A stretch of 64,000 nt of DNA from contig NZ_LT838272.1 of NCBI RefSeq assembly GCF_900176005.1, positions 3,118,501-3,182,500 on the forward strand, written 5' to 3'. Under the pieces are notes generated by a model. That model saw only the letters and a program-made list of their open reading frames with translations. It was not told where the DNA came from and did not search any database. Positions 11,315 through 19,206 of the stretch are shown here, in pieces. Every line of letters starts with the position of its first letter. The stretch's first letter is position 1. The position numbers were made by a program, and so were the translations under genes. Source of the stretch: Thermanaeromonas toyohensis ToBE. GTDB taxonomy: Bacteria > Bacillota > DSM-521 > Neomoorellales > Neomoorellaceae.

Positions 11315-12037
11315 TCACATCTCCCCTACTGCCTCGTTTATGCGCCGGAAAACTTCCTGATAAGCTTCCTCTACCTTTCCCAAATCCCGGCGGAAACGGT
11401 CCTTGTCCAGCTTCTCCTTAGTATGTCGATCCCAAAAGCGGCAAGTATCAGGAGAAATCTCATCTCCTAACAACATCTCCCCATGATGCAAGCCGAATTC
11501 TAGCTTAAAATCTATCAGAATAAGATCGGCTGGTTCCAAGACCCGGGCCAGGATCTCATTCACCTGTAGAGCATAATTTTTCATTAATTCTACCTGATCC
11601 GGTGTAGCCAGTTCCAAAGCAGCCACATGGTATTCATTAATCATGGGATCATGGAGCTCATCCGACTTATAGTAAAACTCCAAGACAGGATTTTTTAAGA
11701 CAGTACCCTCCTTAAGCCCTAAACGCTGGGCCAGGCTACCAGCAGCCACATTCCTGACCACCACTTCCACAGGAAAAATCTTAAGCGCCTTAACTAGCAT
11801 CTCTCTAGGGCTCCTCAGTTCCACAAAATGGGTAGGGATGCCTTCCCTTTCCAAAATACGGAATAGTATGGCAGACACCCGGGCATTTACCTCCCCTTTC
11901 CCTGCTATAGTGCCTCTCTTTAACCCGTCGAAGGCCGTGGCATCATCCTTAAATTCTACCAGGTAGAGGTCGGGATTTTCAGTCCGATAAACCCGCTTGG
12001 CCTTACCTTCGTAAAGGAATTCTCTTTTTTCGACCAT
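11315..12037 (-). CDS. purC: SAICAR synthase
   Basis: PurC joins CAIR and aspartate with ATP. Motifs: [10 protein letters not shown] at the start, [19 protein letters not shown] near residue 95 and [12 protein letters not shown] near residue 175. At 240 aa it is typical for bacteria. The frame also offers a TTG at 12040. The ATG at 12037, nine bases after GGGGAG, is preferred. Confidence 0.95.
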   Translation of the reverse strand: MVEKREFLYEGKAKRVYRTENPDLYLVEFKDDATAFDGLKRGTIAGKGEVNARVSAILFRILEREGIPTHFVELRSPREMLVKALKIFPVEVVVRNVAAGSLAQRLGLKEGTVLKNPVLEFYYKSDELHDPMINEYHVAALELATPDQVELMKNYALQVNEILARVLEPADLILIDFKLEFGLHHGEMLLGDEISPDTCRFWDRHTKEKLDKDRFRRDLGKVEEAYQEVFRRINEAVGEM

Positions 12038-12120
12038 CAAGATTTACTCCCCTTTCTTTTTAATAAAAATAGGCTTAACCAGCTCACCTTTGACCATTTT
12101 TAGGGGACTACTAACTTCAT

Positions 12121-13413
12121 TTAAAGCCCTGCTCGCTTGAAGATATAATCTACATATTTTAGGTGATAACTGTAGTCAAATAACTTTTCTATCTCAGAAG
12201 GGCTAAGGCGGGAAGTGATTTCCGGATCTTGAAGCAAAAGTTCCTTAAAGGATACCCCCTTTCTCCAGGCCTCCATAGCGTGGCGCTGGACCAGGGCATA
12301 AGCCTCCTCCCTAAGAAGACCCTTCTCCACCAAGGCCAGGAGCACCCGCTGGGAGAATACCAGCCCATGGGTGGCCTCCAGGTTCCGCCGCATGTTTTCA
12401 GGATATACATTAAGCCCAGCTATAACCTCTGTAAACTTAGCCAGCATGTAATCCAAAAGGATGGTACTCTCGGGGATAATAACCCTTTCCACAGAAGAAT
12501 GGGTGAGATCCCTCTCATGCCATAAAGTTATATTTTCTAAAGCAGCCAGGGCGTTACCGCGAATTACTCGGGCCAGTCCCGCTATCCTTTCGCACATGAT
12601 GGGGTTGCGCTTATGGGGCATAGCGGAGGAGCCTTTCTGTCCTTGAGTAAAGGGCTCTTCCACCTCAAGAATGTCGGTACGCTGGAGGTTGCGGATCTCA
12701 GTAGCCATTTTTTCTAGGGAGCTAGCTATAACGGCCAGGGTAGTCATGTACTGAGCGTGGCGGTCACGTTGAATAATTTGGGTAGAAACTTTGGCAGGTT
12801 TAAGCCCTAGCTTGCGGCATACGTATTCTTCTACCCGGGGATCTACGTTGGCGAAGGTTCCTACGGCCCCAGAAATCTTTCCTACGCTGATCATCTCCCG
12901 GGCCTGATAGAGCCTTTCCATATGGCGGTCTACTTCCATAACCCAGAGGGCCATTTTCAGGCCGAAAGTAGTAGGTTCGGCGTGAACTCCGTGGGTGCGG
13001 CCCATCATGAGGGTGTATTTATGTTCCTTGGCCTTATCCACAAGTACGGTACGCAAATCCTCAAGGCGCCTGAAGAGCTGGTCAGCCGCCTCCCGCATAA
13101 GTAAAGCCAGGGCTGTATCTAGGATGTCCGAAGAAGTAAGGCCTAGATGGATATACTTAGAAGCGTCCCCCACCCGCTCGGCTACAGAAGTCAAGAAAGC
13201 TATTACGTCATGGCGCACAGTTTCTTCAATCTCTTTCACCCGGGAGAGATCAAAACCGGCCTTCTCCTTAATCTCCGCCAAAGCTTCCGGCGGTATCTTC
13301 CCCAACTCAGCCCAGGCTTCGCAAACGTAAATCTCGATCTCCAGCCACTTCCGGAACTTGTTCTCTTCTTCCCAAATGCGGGCCATTTCCGGTAGGGTAT
13401 AGCGCTCGATCAA
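12121..13413 (-). CDS. purB: Adenylosuccinate lyase
   Basis: PurB removes fumarate from SAICAR and from adenylosuccinate, so it serves both IMP and AMP synthesis. The fumarase-superfamily signature is GSSAMPHKRNP near residue 255, and HLGLTSSDILDTA holds another active-site segment. The open frame extends to TTG at 13434 without a ribosome site. A TTG at 13413, six bases after GGGGGTG, gives the usual family start MIERYTLPEMARIW and is chosen. About 430 aa, normal. Confidence 0.94.
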   Translation of the reverse strand: MIERYTLPEMARIWEEENKFRKWLEIEIYVCEAWAELGKIPPEALAEIKEKAGFDLSRVKEIEETVRHDVIAFLTSVAERVGDASKYIHLGLTSSDILDTALALLMREAADQLFRRLEDLRTVLVDKAKEHKYTLMMGRTHGVHAEPTTFGLKMALWVMEVDRHMERLYQAREMISVGKISGAVGTFANVDPRVEEYVCRKLGLKPAKVSTQIIQRDRHAQYMTTLAVIASSLEKMATEIRNLQRTDILEVEEPFTQGQKGSSAMPHKRNPIMCERIAGLARVIRGNALAALENITLWHERDLTHSSVERVIIPESTILLDYMLAKFTEVIAGLNVYPENMRRNLEATHGLVFSQRVLLALVEKGLLREEAYALVQRHAMEAWRKGVSFKELLLQDPEITSRLSPSEIEKLFDYSYHLKYVDYIFKRAGL

Positions 13414-13511
13414 CTGTGGCACCCCCGTAAACAATAGGTTTTTCAGGCCATCTTTACCCGCTAACTAGCCAAAGTCTGGATTACCCCCACCCTTAACCTC
13501 CCTGTTCTTTT

Positions 13512-14009
13512 TTAATATTTTATATCCTTTAATTCCTGATCCTTAGCTTCTACTTCTTGTGCTAGCCGCTCCCGGTAAGCCATTAGCTTCTCCCGCAATT
13601 CTCTGTCCCGTACAGCCAGTATCTGGATAGCTAGAAGGGCAGCGTTAGCAGCTCCATCTATAGCTACCGTAGCGACCGGGATACCGCGGGGCATCTGGAC
13701 TATGGAATACAAGGAGTCCACCCCTCCTAAAGATTTAGTCCCTATAGGTACCCCTATCACCGGGAGAGGAGTCACGGAAGCTAGTACACCAGGGAGATGG
13801 GCGGCCCCGCCGGCCCCAGCTATAAGTACCTCCAAGCCGCGTCCAACAGCTTCCCGAGCATAACGTAAGGTGGCCTCTGGGGTCCGGTGGGCGGACAAGA
13901 TGCGCATTTCATAAGGAACACCGAATTCCCTCAATACCTCCGCTGCCGCCTGCATTATGGGGAGGTCAGATGCGCTGCCCATGACAATTCCTACCAGAGG
14001 CTGGGACAT
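13512..14009 (-). CDS. purE: N5-carboxyaminoimidazole ribonucleotide mutase
   Basis: PurE (class I) converts N5-CAIR to CAIR. The signature [10 protein letters not shown] is at the start, with [13 protein letters not shown] and [15 protein letters not shown] further in. It is the first gene of the operon. ATG at 14009 is nine bases after GGAGG. A TTG one codon upstream is possible. No purK is in the window, so either it is encoded elsewhere or the substrate is made without PurK. Confidence 0.95.
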   Translation of the reverse strand: MSQPLVGIVMGSASDLPIMQAAAEVLREFGVPYEMRILSAHRTPEATLRYAREAVGRGLEVLIAGAGGAAHLPGVLASVTPLPVIGVPIGTKSLGGVDSLYSIVQMPRGIPVATVAIDGAANAALLAIQILAVRDRELREKLMAYRERLAQEVEAKDQELKDIKY

Positions 14010-14025
14010 CAAAACGAACCTCCTT

Positions 14026-14086
14026 AAAACTAATTAACCCAGGCCAGATAGGTTCTAAAGCTAAAGCTGAAACCTACCCGCCTGGG
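14026..14086 (-). terminator. Regulated terminator of the purine operon leader
   Basis: On the minus strand the arms at 14071-14086 and 14038-14054 can form a stem of about 15 bp, followed by a T-rich stretch just before the purE ribosome site. The 5' arm is the 3' end of the riboswitch aptamer, so folding of the aptamer and of this terminator exclude each other. Ligand binding would therefore turn expression on. Confidence 0.75.
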
Positions 14087-14196
14087 TTTTTAGTCCCTAC
14101 GGTGTGGCGCTTGAAACGCCTGTACCACTCGGACCTGCCCGTAAAAAACCTTCTACCTGGCTTTTTACGCGGAACCCTAAGGTACACTTTCAGCCT
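14064..14196 (-). promoter_or_regulatory. ykkC-class riboswitch, PRPP type, in the purE leader
   Basis: Read on the minus strand, the RNA has the ykkC-family conserved blocks in order: GAAAGUGU, UUAGGGUUCCGCG, GGUCCGAGUGG, ACACCGUAGGGA, then AAAACCCAGGCGGGUAGG and a closing UUUCAG that pairs with CUGAAA at the 5' end. The long P1b hairpin (CGUAAAAA paired with UUUUUACG) and a GGCG/CGCC hairpin lie between blocks. Its place before a purine operon points to the PRPP-binding subtype rather than guanidine or ppGpp. With the overlapping terminator it should act as an ON switch when PRPP is plentiful. Confidence 0.9.
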
Positions 14197-14297
14197 GTTA
14201 GCAAGGACCTTTTCTTCTGGCCTACGGCTTAAAGTTTCAATTTGGCCAGGCCATACTCCTTCGCTTAACAGACTATATTTATTCTTTTTTCGGCTTT

Positions 14298-14327
14298 ATC
14301 ATAGCAAACCGAAGCGAAACATGTCAA
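14298..14327 (-). promoter_or_regulatory. Sigma-A promoter of the purine operon
   Basis: Minus-strand TTGACA (14322-14327), an 18-base spacer and TATGAT (14298-14303) form a near-consensus promoter. It starts a leader of about 280 bases that carries the PRPP-type riboswitch ahead of purE. Confidence 0.85.
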
Positions 14328-14345
14328 CTTAAAATTAAGGGAACC

Positions 14346-14519
14346 TTAAAAGCAATCCTCCCCTTTTTCCTTCTTTTGAAGCCGGGATAACTTTTCTTCT
14401 AGGTCTTCCAGCTCTTTTACCATTTCTACCTTTACCGAGTGGGCTGGCCAGCGCTTTTTAAGATCGGCTATAGCCTCTTCCAGGCGCCTGATTTCGTTTT
14501 GTAGTTGATTTTTATCCAA
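14346..14519 (-). CDS. 57-aa coiled-coil protein of unknown function
   Basis: A short minus-strand frame starts at TTG 14519 behind AGGGG and ends 19 bases before the -35 box of the purine promoter. The product is highly charged and heptad-like, with RRLEEAIADLKKRW, the central WPAHSV, and VKELEDLEEKLSRLQ. I recall small proteins with a conserved WPAHSVK core in related Firmicutes, some loosely named histidine kinase, but there is no kinase domain here. The function is unknown. Coding is supported by regular coiled-coil periodicity and the ribosome site. Confidence 0.6.
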   Translation of the reverse strand: MDKNQLQNEIRRLEEAIADLKKRWPAHSVKVEMVKELEDLEEKLSRLQKKEKGEDCF

Positions 14520-14686
14520 GGCGACCCCTGCCCTTCAGGTTTTGTTTTATTATACTTTAATAATTTTTCGCTTTCAATAGTTAACTTGTCGAATCTGATA
14601 AACTACTTTTAACGTGCTTGAAAATTATTACCTGGAGTAGGTAAATATTAAGGTGGAAAAAATTTAGTAAACACGGAGGGGTAGCT

Positions 14687-15211
14687 ATGAGCAAGGATGT
14701 GCTTTCCGCTATTAAGGAACGTCGTAGCATCCGGCGTTTCAAACCTGACCCTGTACCAGAGGATATCCTTAACACCCTGCTAGAAGCGGCGTGCGCCGCC
14801 CCATCTGCAGGTAATGTGCAACCTTGGCTTTTTTACCGCGTCCACCGAGCAGAAATTAAAGAAGCCCTAGCTCAAGCAGCCCTAGGGCAGAAATTCGTGG
14901 CCCAAGCACCTGTGGTAATTGTAGTATGCGCGGATCTGGATAGAGCAGCTGCTGCCTATGGCGAGCGGGGCCGCACCCTTTACTGCCTCCAAGATACTGC
15001 TGCCGCCATAACCAACCTCATGCTGGCGGCGACAAATTTTGGTCTCGGCACCTGCTGGGTAGGAGCCTTTGATGAAGCAGCAGCCAGCCGTATCTTGCAG
15101 TTGCCACCTCATGTACGGCCTGTAGCTATGATTCCATTGGGATACCCTGCCCATTCCCCTTCTCCTACATCCAGGCGCCGCCTCAACGAGGTAGTGAAGG
15201 TGCTTAACTGA
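14687..15211 (+). CDS. Nitroreductase family protein
   Basis: A 174-aa FMN-dependent nitroreductase-fold protein. The N-terminal signature IKERRSIRRFKPDPVPED and the FMN-contacting AACAAPSAGNVQPW are clear, as is the C-terminal GLGTCWVGAF and MIPLGYP. Such enzymes reduce nitro, quinone or flavin compounds with NAD(P)H; the true substrate is unknown. ATG follows GGAGGGG. It is a single-gene transcript, ending at the strong hairpin at 15239-15271. Confidence 0.9.
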   Translation: MSKDVLSAIKERRSIRRFKPDPVPEDILNTLLEAACAAPSAGNVQPWLFYRVHRAEIKEALAQAALGQKFVAQAPVVIVVCADLDRAAAAYGERGRTLYCLQDTAAAITNLMLAATNFGLGTCWVGAFDEAAASRILQLPPHVRPVAMIPLGYPAHSPSPTSRRRLNEVVKVLN

Positions 15212-15238
15212 TTTATTCTCCGAATGATTTATACCAAA

Positions 15239-15271
15239 TTTTAGCCCCACCTTATATAAGTGGGGCTAAAA
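15239..15271. terminator. Bidirectional intrinsic terminator
   Basis: A perfect 12-bp inverted repeat (TTTTAGCCCCAC / GTGGGGCTAAAA) with a 9-base loop lies between the plus-strand nitroreductase gene and the convergent minus-strand gene at 15401. A/T ends on both sides allow termination both ways. Confidence 0.85.
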
Positions 15272-15400
15272 TGATCCTAGTATGTGTTAAGACCTTGTTA
15301 ACATTCGCTCCCCTTTCCCAAAGGCCTTCGCGCTCTGTTTTTAGATATAGTAGCAATTTCCCCTTAGCTGGAGGTTCAGTCCCAGAAGTACCTCGTGCAG

Positions 15401-15814
15401 CTAGCGATGGTGAGCCTCTAAATGAGAAGCTTCCCGGAGGGTGAAGATAATTTTTAAAGAAAGACTCCAAGATATAGCTTGGGTTTCTACAAGCGAAGCT
15501 ATCTCAGGCCGGCTAATGCCATAAACTAATACATTTAAATCTAAGCGAGCATTATCTGTCTTACCAGCAGCTATCCCACGGCAAGAAGGAGTATACTCTA
15601 CCCCTACAGTGGATAAGTAAAAATAACCTGCCTCTCCTAGATCTAGGAACCCTTTAATATGGCCTATTATAGCCGCACCCTTCTCGTGGCAACCCTTGGC
15701 TAACATCTTTAAAAACTCTGCGCCTGCTTCTCCCCATTTCTCAGCGGGTAAAGGGGCCTCTCTTTTTAACTTTAAGGTGGCAGCATAAGGGATAAACTCT
15801 AGTTTACCGGCCAT
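15401..15814 (-). CDS. Unknown 137-aa protein coupled to a G3E GTPase
   Basis: I do not recognise the family. The protein is soluble, 137 aa, with possible metal ligands in KGCHEKGAAIIGHIKG (about residues 40-55) and a Cys in TPSCRGIAAG. Its ATG overlaps the stop of the upstream GTPase gene by 11 bases, so the two are tightly coupled. Since G3E GTPases deliver metals or cofactors to a client, this protein may be the partner or a replacement for the missing CobW C-terminal domain. That is inference. Confidence 0.7.
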   Translation of the reverse strand: MAGKLEFIPYAATLKLKREAPLPAEKWGEAGAEFLKMLAKGCHEKGAAIIGHIKGFLDLGEAGYFYLSTVGVEYTPSCRGIAAGKTDNARLDLNVLVYGISRPEIASLVETQAISWSLSLKIIFTLREASHLEAHHR

Positions 15815-16403
15815 CCTGGATCATCTCCGCTACTTTAGCCACATCCTCTTCCCGGCTAGCAGATAAAGTTACAATCTTCCCTGACGGTTTTAATCCCTGG
15901 ATATCGCAAACTACAGCCTTCACCCTATCACCGGCAACAATATCTATCTTGTTTACTAAGATTAGGTCTGCAGCCAGAACCTGGGCGGTAAGTAAAGGTT
16001 CTAGTATAGGCCGTATTTCTAGCCAGCGGGTCGCATCCACCAGAGCCAGGACCCGGTCCTTCAGTCCCTGGGGGCCATAACGCTTAACTGTTTCTACGAT
16101 ATTGGCTGGTTCTGCCACCCCTGAAGCTTCCATAAGGATTAAATCCACGTTGTATTGAGGGGTAACCTCCTTAAGCAGCTTTATCAGATCATTCCCCAAC
16201 TGGCAGCATATACAACCGCCAAAAATTTCATAAACATCAGCGCCGAGGCGACGCATTAATTGGCCATCGATACCTATTTCCCCTACATCGTTAACGATCA
16301 ACAGGACTCGACGGTTATATCTTTCTACCAGCTCTCTGGCCAAGGTGGTCATTAAGGTCGTTTTGCCGGACCCTAAAAACCCGCTTATAATAAGGAGCTC
16401 CAA
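15804..16403 (-). CDS. CobW/HypB/UreG-type (G3E) P-loop GTPase
   Basis: About 199 aa with Walker A GFLGSGKTTL at the start, the metal-site motif GGCICCQ (CxCC) near residue 65, a Walker B-like LILMEASGVAEP and the guanine motif NKID near residue 150. These define COG0523-like metallochaperone GTPases. It stops before the CobW C-terminal domain seen in longer members. The frame opens at GTG 16412. TTG at 16403, six bases after AGGTG, gives MELLIISGFLGSGKTT and is preferred. The metal or client is not evident. Confidence 0.88.
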   Translation of the reverse strand: MELLIISGFLGSGKTTLMTTLARELVERYNRRVLLIVNDVGEIGIDGQLMRRLGADVYEIFGGCICCQLGNDLIKLLKEVTPQYNVDLILMEASGVAEPANIVETVKRYGPQGLKDRVLALVDATRWLEIRPILEPLLTAQVLAADLILVNKIDIVAGDRVKAVVCDIQGLKPSGKIVTLSASREEDVAKVAEMIQDGR

Positions 16404-16707
16404 GAAATTCACCTGCCTATCCAGGCTTTTCTTTTAACTTTTCGCTATAGATAAGGATTTTCCTGCCTATATCATCCTTGCCCCTTAAACTATATTTAAG
16501 TCCTTTCGCTCCCTATTTTCTCCGCTTTCACTCCGCTTTTGTTTCCAAATTCACAATCAAATATAACTTATTATCATCGCCCATCGCCTGGGTATACGGT
16601 TTATCTTTATGGCCAGAAGGTAGGCCAAGGGGCAGGAAAACCCTTACTATAGCCCGGTGTAGCACCCTCTAGATGAAGAAAGTAATAGAGCTAAAAGGAG
16701 TTTTGAT
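16404..16707. other. Intergenic region without a recognised gene
   Basis: This 304-base AT-rich stretch lies between the divergent GTPase and HTH-regulator gene sets. I see no convincing gene, RNA or inverted repeat. It should hold the two divergent promoters, but no clean -35/-10 pair stood out. Confidence 0.5.
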
Positions 16708-16836
16708 TTGGTGGGTTACAGGAAAATAGCCACCGCATGGCGAACTCTTAAACTAATCCCTAAAGCAAGGTGGAAAATAACACGAGAGGATTACCAGGTT
16801 GGCAAAGGAAGAGTGGTGAGCCCAGGAGAATTTTAA
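16708..16836 (+). CDS. Possible 42-aa basic peptide before the HTH regulator
   Basis: A short frame begins at TTG 16708, seven bases after AAAGGAG, and ends with TAA 16 bases before the ATG of the triple-HTH gene. The peptide is basic (KIATAWRTLKLIPKARWK near the N-terminus). The ribosome site and its close placement favour translation. The short length and lack of a family argue for caution. It may be only a leader frame. Confidence 0.3.
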   Translation: MVGYRKIATAWRTLKLIPKARWKITREDYQVGKGRVVSPGEF

Positions 16837-16852
16837 CAGGAGGAACCCGGCT

Positions 16853-17611
16853 ATGGAACTAGGTGCTACTATACGTAATTTCCGTGAAGAGAAAGGTTAT
16901 ACTCTAGAAGAGCTGGCTCGCAAATCTCAGATTTCCCCATCTTATCTGAGCGAAATAGAACGGGGCCACAAGCGTCCCTCTTTAAAGACCCTGGACAAGA
17001 TTTGTTCCGCTCTAAATATCCCTCGGGAGGCCCTTATCCCCCCCGAGGATAAGATAAGTTTAGGTGATAAAATCCGGCTGCTCCGCCAAGAAAAAGGGCT
17101 ATCTTTAAAGGAGCTAAGTGCTAAGGCTGGTATATCCTTTACCTACTTGAGCGAGATTGAAAGGGGGGCTATGCACCCTGCTGCTGATACATTAAATAAA
17201 ATTGCCGCTGCTTTAGAAGTCCCTGTATCTTTAATTTTAGCTGATACCGAGAACTGGATCGGAGAAAGGCTTAAGAAAATGCGAGAATCCCTAGGGCTTA
17301 CCCAGAGCGCTTTAGCTGCCCGAGCTGGCGTATCCCCAGCCCTGGTGGGACAAATTGAAGCAGGGAAAGTCCGACCCTCCCTTAAGACTATAGAAAAACT
17401 AGCCCAAGCTTTGGGTGTCGCTCCTTGTTCCCTCCTAGTTAACCGGGATCAGCTGGAAGAAATGGTAGCTTCCATGGGTCCGGATTTAAGGGCTCTTCTT
17501 TTAAATAGTAATGTTCAAGAAGTCTTAAAGCACATTTGCCACTTAAATGAGAAACAGCTTCGCTTTATCCTTAAGCTTATAGAGGTCTTTAAAGAATCCG
17601 AACTGGAGTAA
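16853..17611 (+). CDS. Transcriptional regulator with three tandem XRE helix-turn-helix domains
   Basis: The 252-aa protein repeats the HTH_3/XRE fold three times: about residues 5-62, 72-128 and 135-192. Each copy has the pattern LRxxKGxSLxELAxxAGISxxYLSEIERG or close to it, and the third has TQSALAARAGVSPALVGQIEAG. A helical C-terminal tail of about 55 residues (ALLLNSNVQEVLKHICHLN) may mediate oligomerisation. Three HTH units in one chain suggest binding to a long or repeated operator. ATG follows AGGAGG. Targets are unknown. A spore protein gene follows downstream. Confidence 0.85.
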   Translation: MELGATIRNFREEKGYTLEELARKSQISPSYLSEIERGHKRPSLKTLDKICSALNIPREALIPPEDKISLGDKIRLLRQEKGLSLKELSAKAGISFTYLSEIERGAMHPAADTLNKIAAALEVPVSLILADTENWIGERLKKMRESLGLTQSALAARAGVSPALVGQIEAGKVRPSLKTIEKLAQALGVAPCSLLVNRDQLEEMVASMGPDLRALLLNSNVQEVLKHICHLNEKQLRFILKLIEVFKESELE

Positions 17612-17684
17612 AGCAAACGAGATACCAATATAGGGTTACCTGTCCAGCGTTTAAATAAGTTACCCTGTATCCCTATACGGGATC

Positions 17685-17715
17685 CACATAAGAATAAGCG
17701 TTACGCGATATACTA
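17685..17715 (+). promoter_or_regulatory. Possible sigma-G promoter of the SASP gene
   Basis: CACATA (17685-17690), an 18-base spacer and TATACTA (17709-17715) resemble the forespore sigma-G pattern recalled as TGMATA-N17/18-CATACTA. The position, 34 bases before the SASP start codon, fits. Confidence 0.4.
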
Positions 17716-17748
17716 CTAAAAAAAGATTTACTAGGAGTGGAAAAACTT

Positions 17749-17994
17749 ATGGGCCACAAAAAAGATAATGACCGGCTCCGTACAGAGAGACAACTAGATA
17801 AGTTAAAGTGGGAGACAGCCAAAGAATTGGGACTGGAAGATGATCTTGCCAATGCTGGTGAAGAGTTAACAGTCCGGGAAGCAGGCAAGATCGGTGGTAA
17901 CATGGTACGTAAACTGGTGAAAGCAGGGGAAAGGGCCTTGGCTGAAGAGGGAGACCGGAAGGCCCGCCTCAACCTACAGGATAGACAAGAGTAA
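17749..17994 (+). CDS. Small acid-soluble spore protein, alpha/beta type
   Basis: The 81-aa protein has the SASP core: KWETAKELGLED, then REAGKIGGNMVRKLVKAGE. These proteins coat and protect DNA in the spore and are cut by the Gpr protease at germination; the AKELGL segment is near the expected cut site. The N- and C-terminal extensions are more charged than in classical SspA. ATG at 17749 follows AGGAG at 11 bases. A GTG at 17737 overlaps that site and was not chosen. Confidence 0.88.
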   Translation: MGHKKDNDRLRTERQLDKLKWETAKELGLEDDLANAGEELTVREAGKIGGNMVRKLVKAGERALAEEGDRKARLNLQDRQE

Positions 17995-18057
17995 CATATA
18001 AAAGTTTTATTCGCTTTAAGAACCTTGCAGACTGGGGTAACACTCGTTTCTTAAGAG

Positions 18058-19029
18058 CTAAGCGGGCTTCCCCTTGGGGATATGGAGTCGTCCCTCTTCC
18101 AATATCACTACTCCATCTATCTTTAGGGTCGGTTTAAGAAGTACTCCATCGAGATGGCTAGGGGCCTCTACTTTCCCCCCCATACTCACATTATCCCCCA
18201 GCGCTATATGTACTGTTCCCCGGACCTTTTCATCTTCCAGGACTTTACCGGTTACCCGAGCTTTAGGGTTAAGGCCAATACCCAGTTCGGCTATGTTCCG
18301 GGCAGGCCGTCCGTAGCGCTTGAGTATCTCCTCTAACCAGGTTGCCGCTCGTCCTCCAGAAACTTTCATTACCTCTCCCCGTCGTATTTCTAGCCTTACT
18401 GGCTCTTCTAGTAGCCCCCATCCAGCCAAGGCACCATCTATTACCAAGATACCTTCTGCTGTTCCTTCTACTGGAGCGATAGAGGCCTCGCCAGCTGGGA
18501 GATTACCGAAACTTCCGGGAGCAGTATAAAGTCCAGTATCTGGGTAACCCTGGCGACCCTCAATGGAAAAGGTGAGCTGGGTTCCAGCCGGGGTACTTAA
18601 GTATACTCGGCAGCCTTCGCTTAAAAGGTGGGCATACTGCTCACACTCTAGAGCCATGGCCATGTAATCTACATCCAGAGCACGGATAAGCATCTCTGGC
18701 GTGCTATCTGGAAGACTTGCTATACGTGCCCCATTCTTACAAGCCTCCCGCCTAGCCCGGGTATGGGAAAGGGATTTGGAAGTAGGTATAACCACCACCT
18801 GCGCCGCGCGCATAGCCTGTGCCACAGCTTGGGGAGGCTCCTCACCGTGGTTAGCCCTGGGGAGCATGTAAATAAGTTGGGCTTGAGCTTTTAGCTCCTT
18901 AGCCGCCTGATAAAAAGTTTTGCCGATCTCCTCTAACGGTTCATCAGTAACTATTAGCACCTCTTCCCCCGGCTTCACAGCCAGGCAGGTGTTTAAGGCT
19001 AAGTGAGCCACTTTAAATAGCTCCTGCAT
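18058..19029 (-). CDS. Aminopeptidase, M29/AmpS-like metallopeptidase
   Basis: The 323-aa protein matches the aminopeptidase T-like family (COG2309), though shorter than classical 410-aa AmpS members. The C-terminal metal-site region shows AELGIGLNPKARVTGKVL, DEKVRGTVHIALGDN and GGKVEAPSHLDG, the usual E, H and D/H ligand positions. The N-terminal part (KPGEEVLIVTDEP) is the domain seen in shorter members. It should release N-terminal amino acids in the cytoplasm; specificity is unknown. ATG start, single gene, convergent with the SASP gene. Confidence 0.82.
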   Translation of the reverse strand: MQELFKVAHLALNTCLAVKPGEEVLIVTDEPLEEIGKTFYQAAKELKAQAQLIYMLPRANHGEEPPQAVAQAMRAAQVVVIPTSKSLSHTRARREACKNGARIASLPDSTPEMLIRALDVDYMAMALECEQYAHLLSEGCRVYLSTPAGTQLTFSIEGRQGYPDTGLYTAPGSFGNLPAGEASIAPVEGTAEGILVIDGALAGWGLLEEPVRLEIRRGEVMKVSGGRAATWLEEILKRYGRPARNIAELGIGLNPKARVTGKVLEDEKVRGTVHIALGDNVSMGGKVEAPSHLDGVLLKPTLKIDGVVILEEGRLHIPKGKPA

Positions 19030-19088
19030 TTGTAGTTACCCCCTTCTATAACTATTTACTTACCCTTTAATTTTATCATGTCCCGGTG

Positions 19089-19116
19089 ATAAAGTATCTT
19101 TATAAAGTATCTTTAT
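19089..19116. promoter_or_regulatory. Two overlapping palindromes upstream of the Crp-type gene
   Basis: The 15-base palindrome ATAAAG-TAT-CTTTAT occurs twice, at 19089-19103 and 19102-19116, sharing two bases (13-base period). The pair ends eight bases before the -35 box at 19125, as an activator site would. It sits between the divergent aminopeptidase and regulator genes and could be bound by the regulator itself. Confidence 0.55.
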
Positions 19117-19124
19117 AAAAAGGA

Positions 19125-19152
19125 TTTGTATTACAAATGGCGAATTTATAAT
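19125..19152 (+). promoter_or_regulatory. Promoter of the Crp/Fnr-type regulator gene
   Basis: TTTGTA (19125-19130), a 16-base spacer and TATAAT (19147-19152) form a plausible sigma-A promoter with a weak -35, which suits activation from the palindromes just upstream. Transcription would start near 19160, so the start codon must be downstream of 19126. Confidence 0.55.
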
Positions 19153-19206
19153 AGAAAAATGCCTATCGCCAAAGTTACGGACGGCAGGGAAAGTAGTGGG
19201 GTTGCT

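Noticed and set aside
14041..14200. T-box leader suspected from GAGTGGTAC
   Set aside because: The T-box core GGGTGGNACCGCG is not present, and the full set of ykkC blocks explains the sequence better; the downstream genes are purine enzymes, not tRNA-linked.
14196..14295. Tandem guanine riboswitch before the PRPP aptamer
   Set aside because: The conserved purine-aptamer loops (UUUCUACC and the CC facing GG loop pair) are missing; only a simple CUGGCC hairpin is visible.
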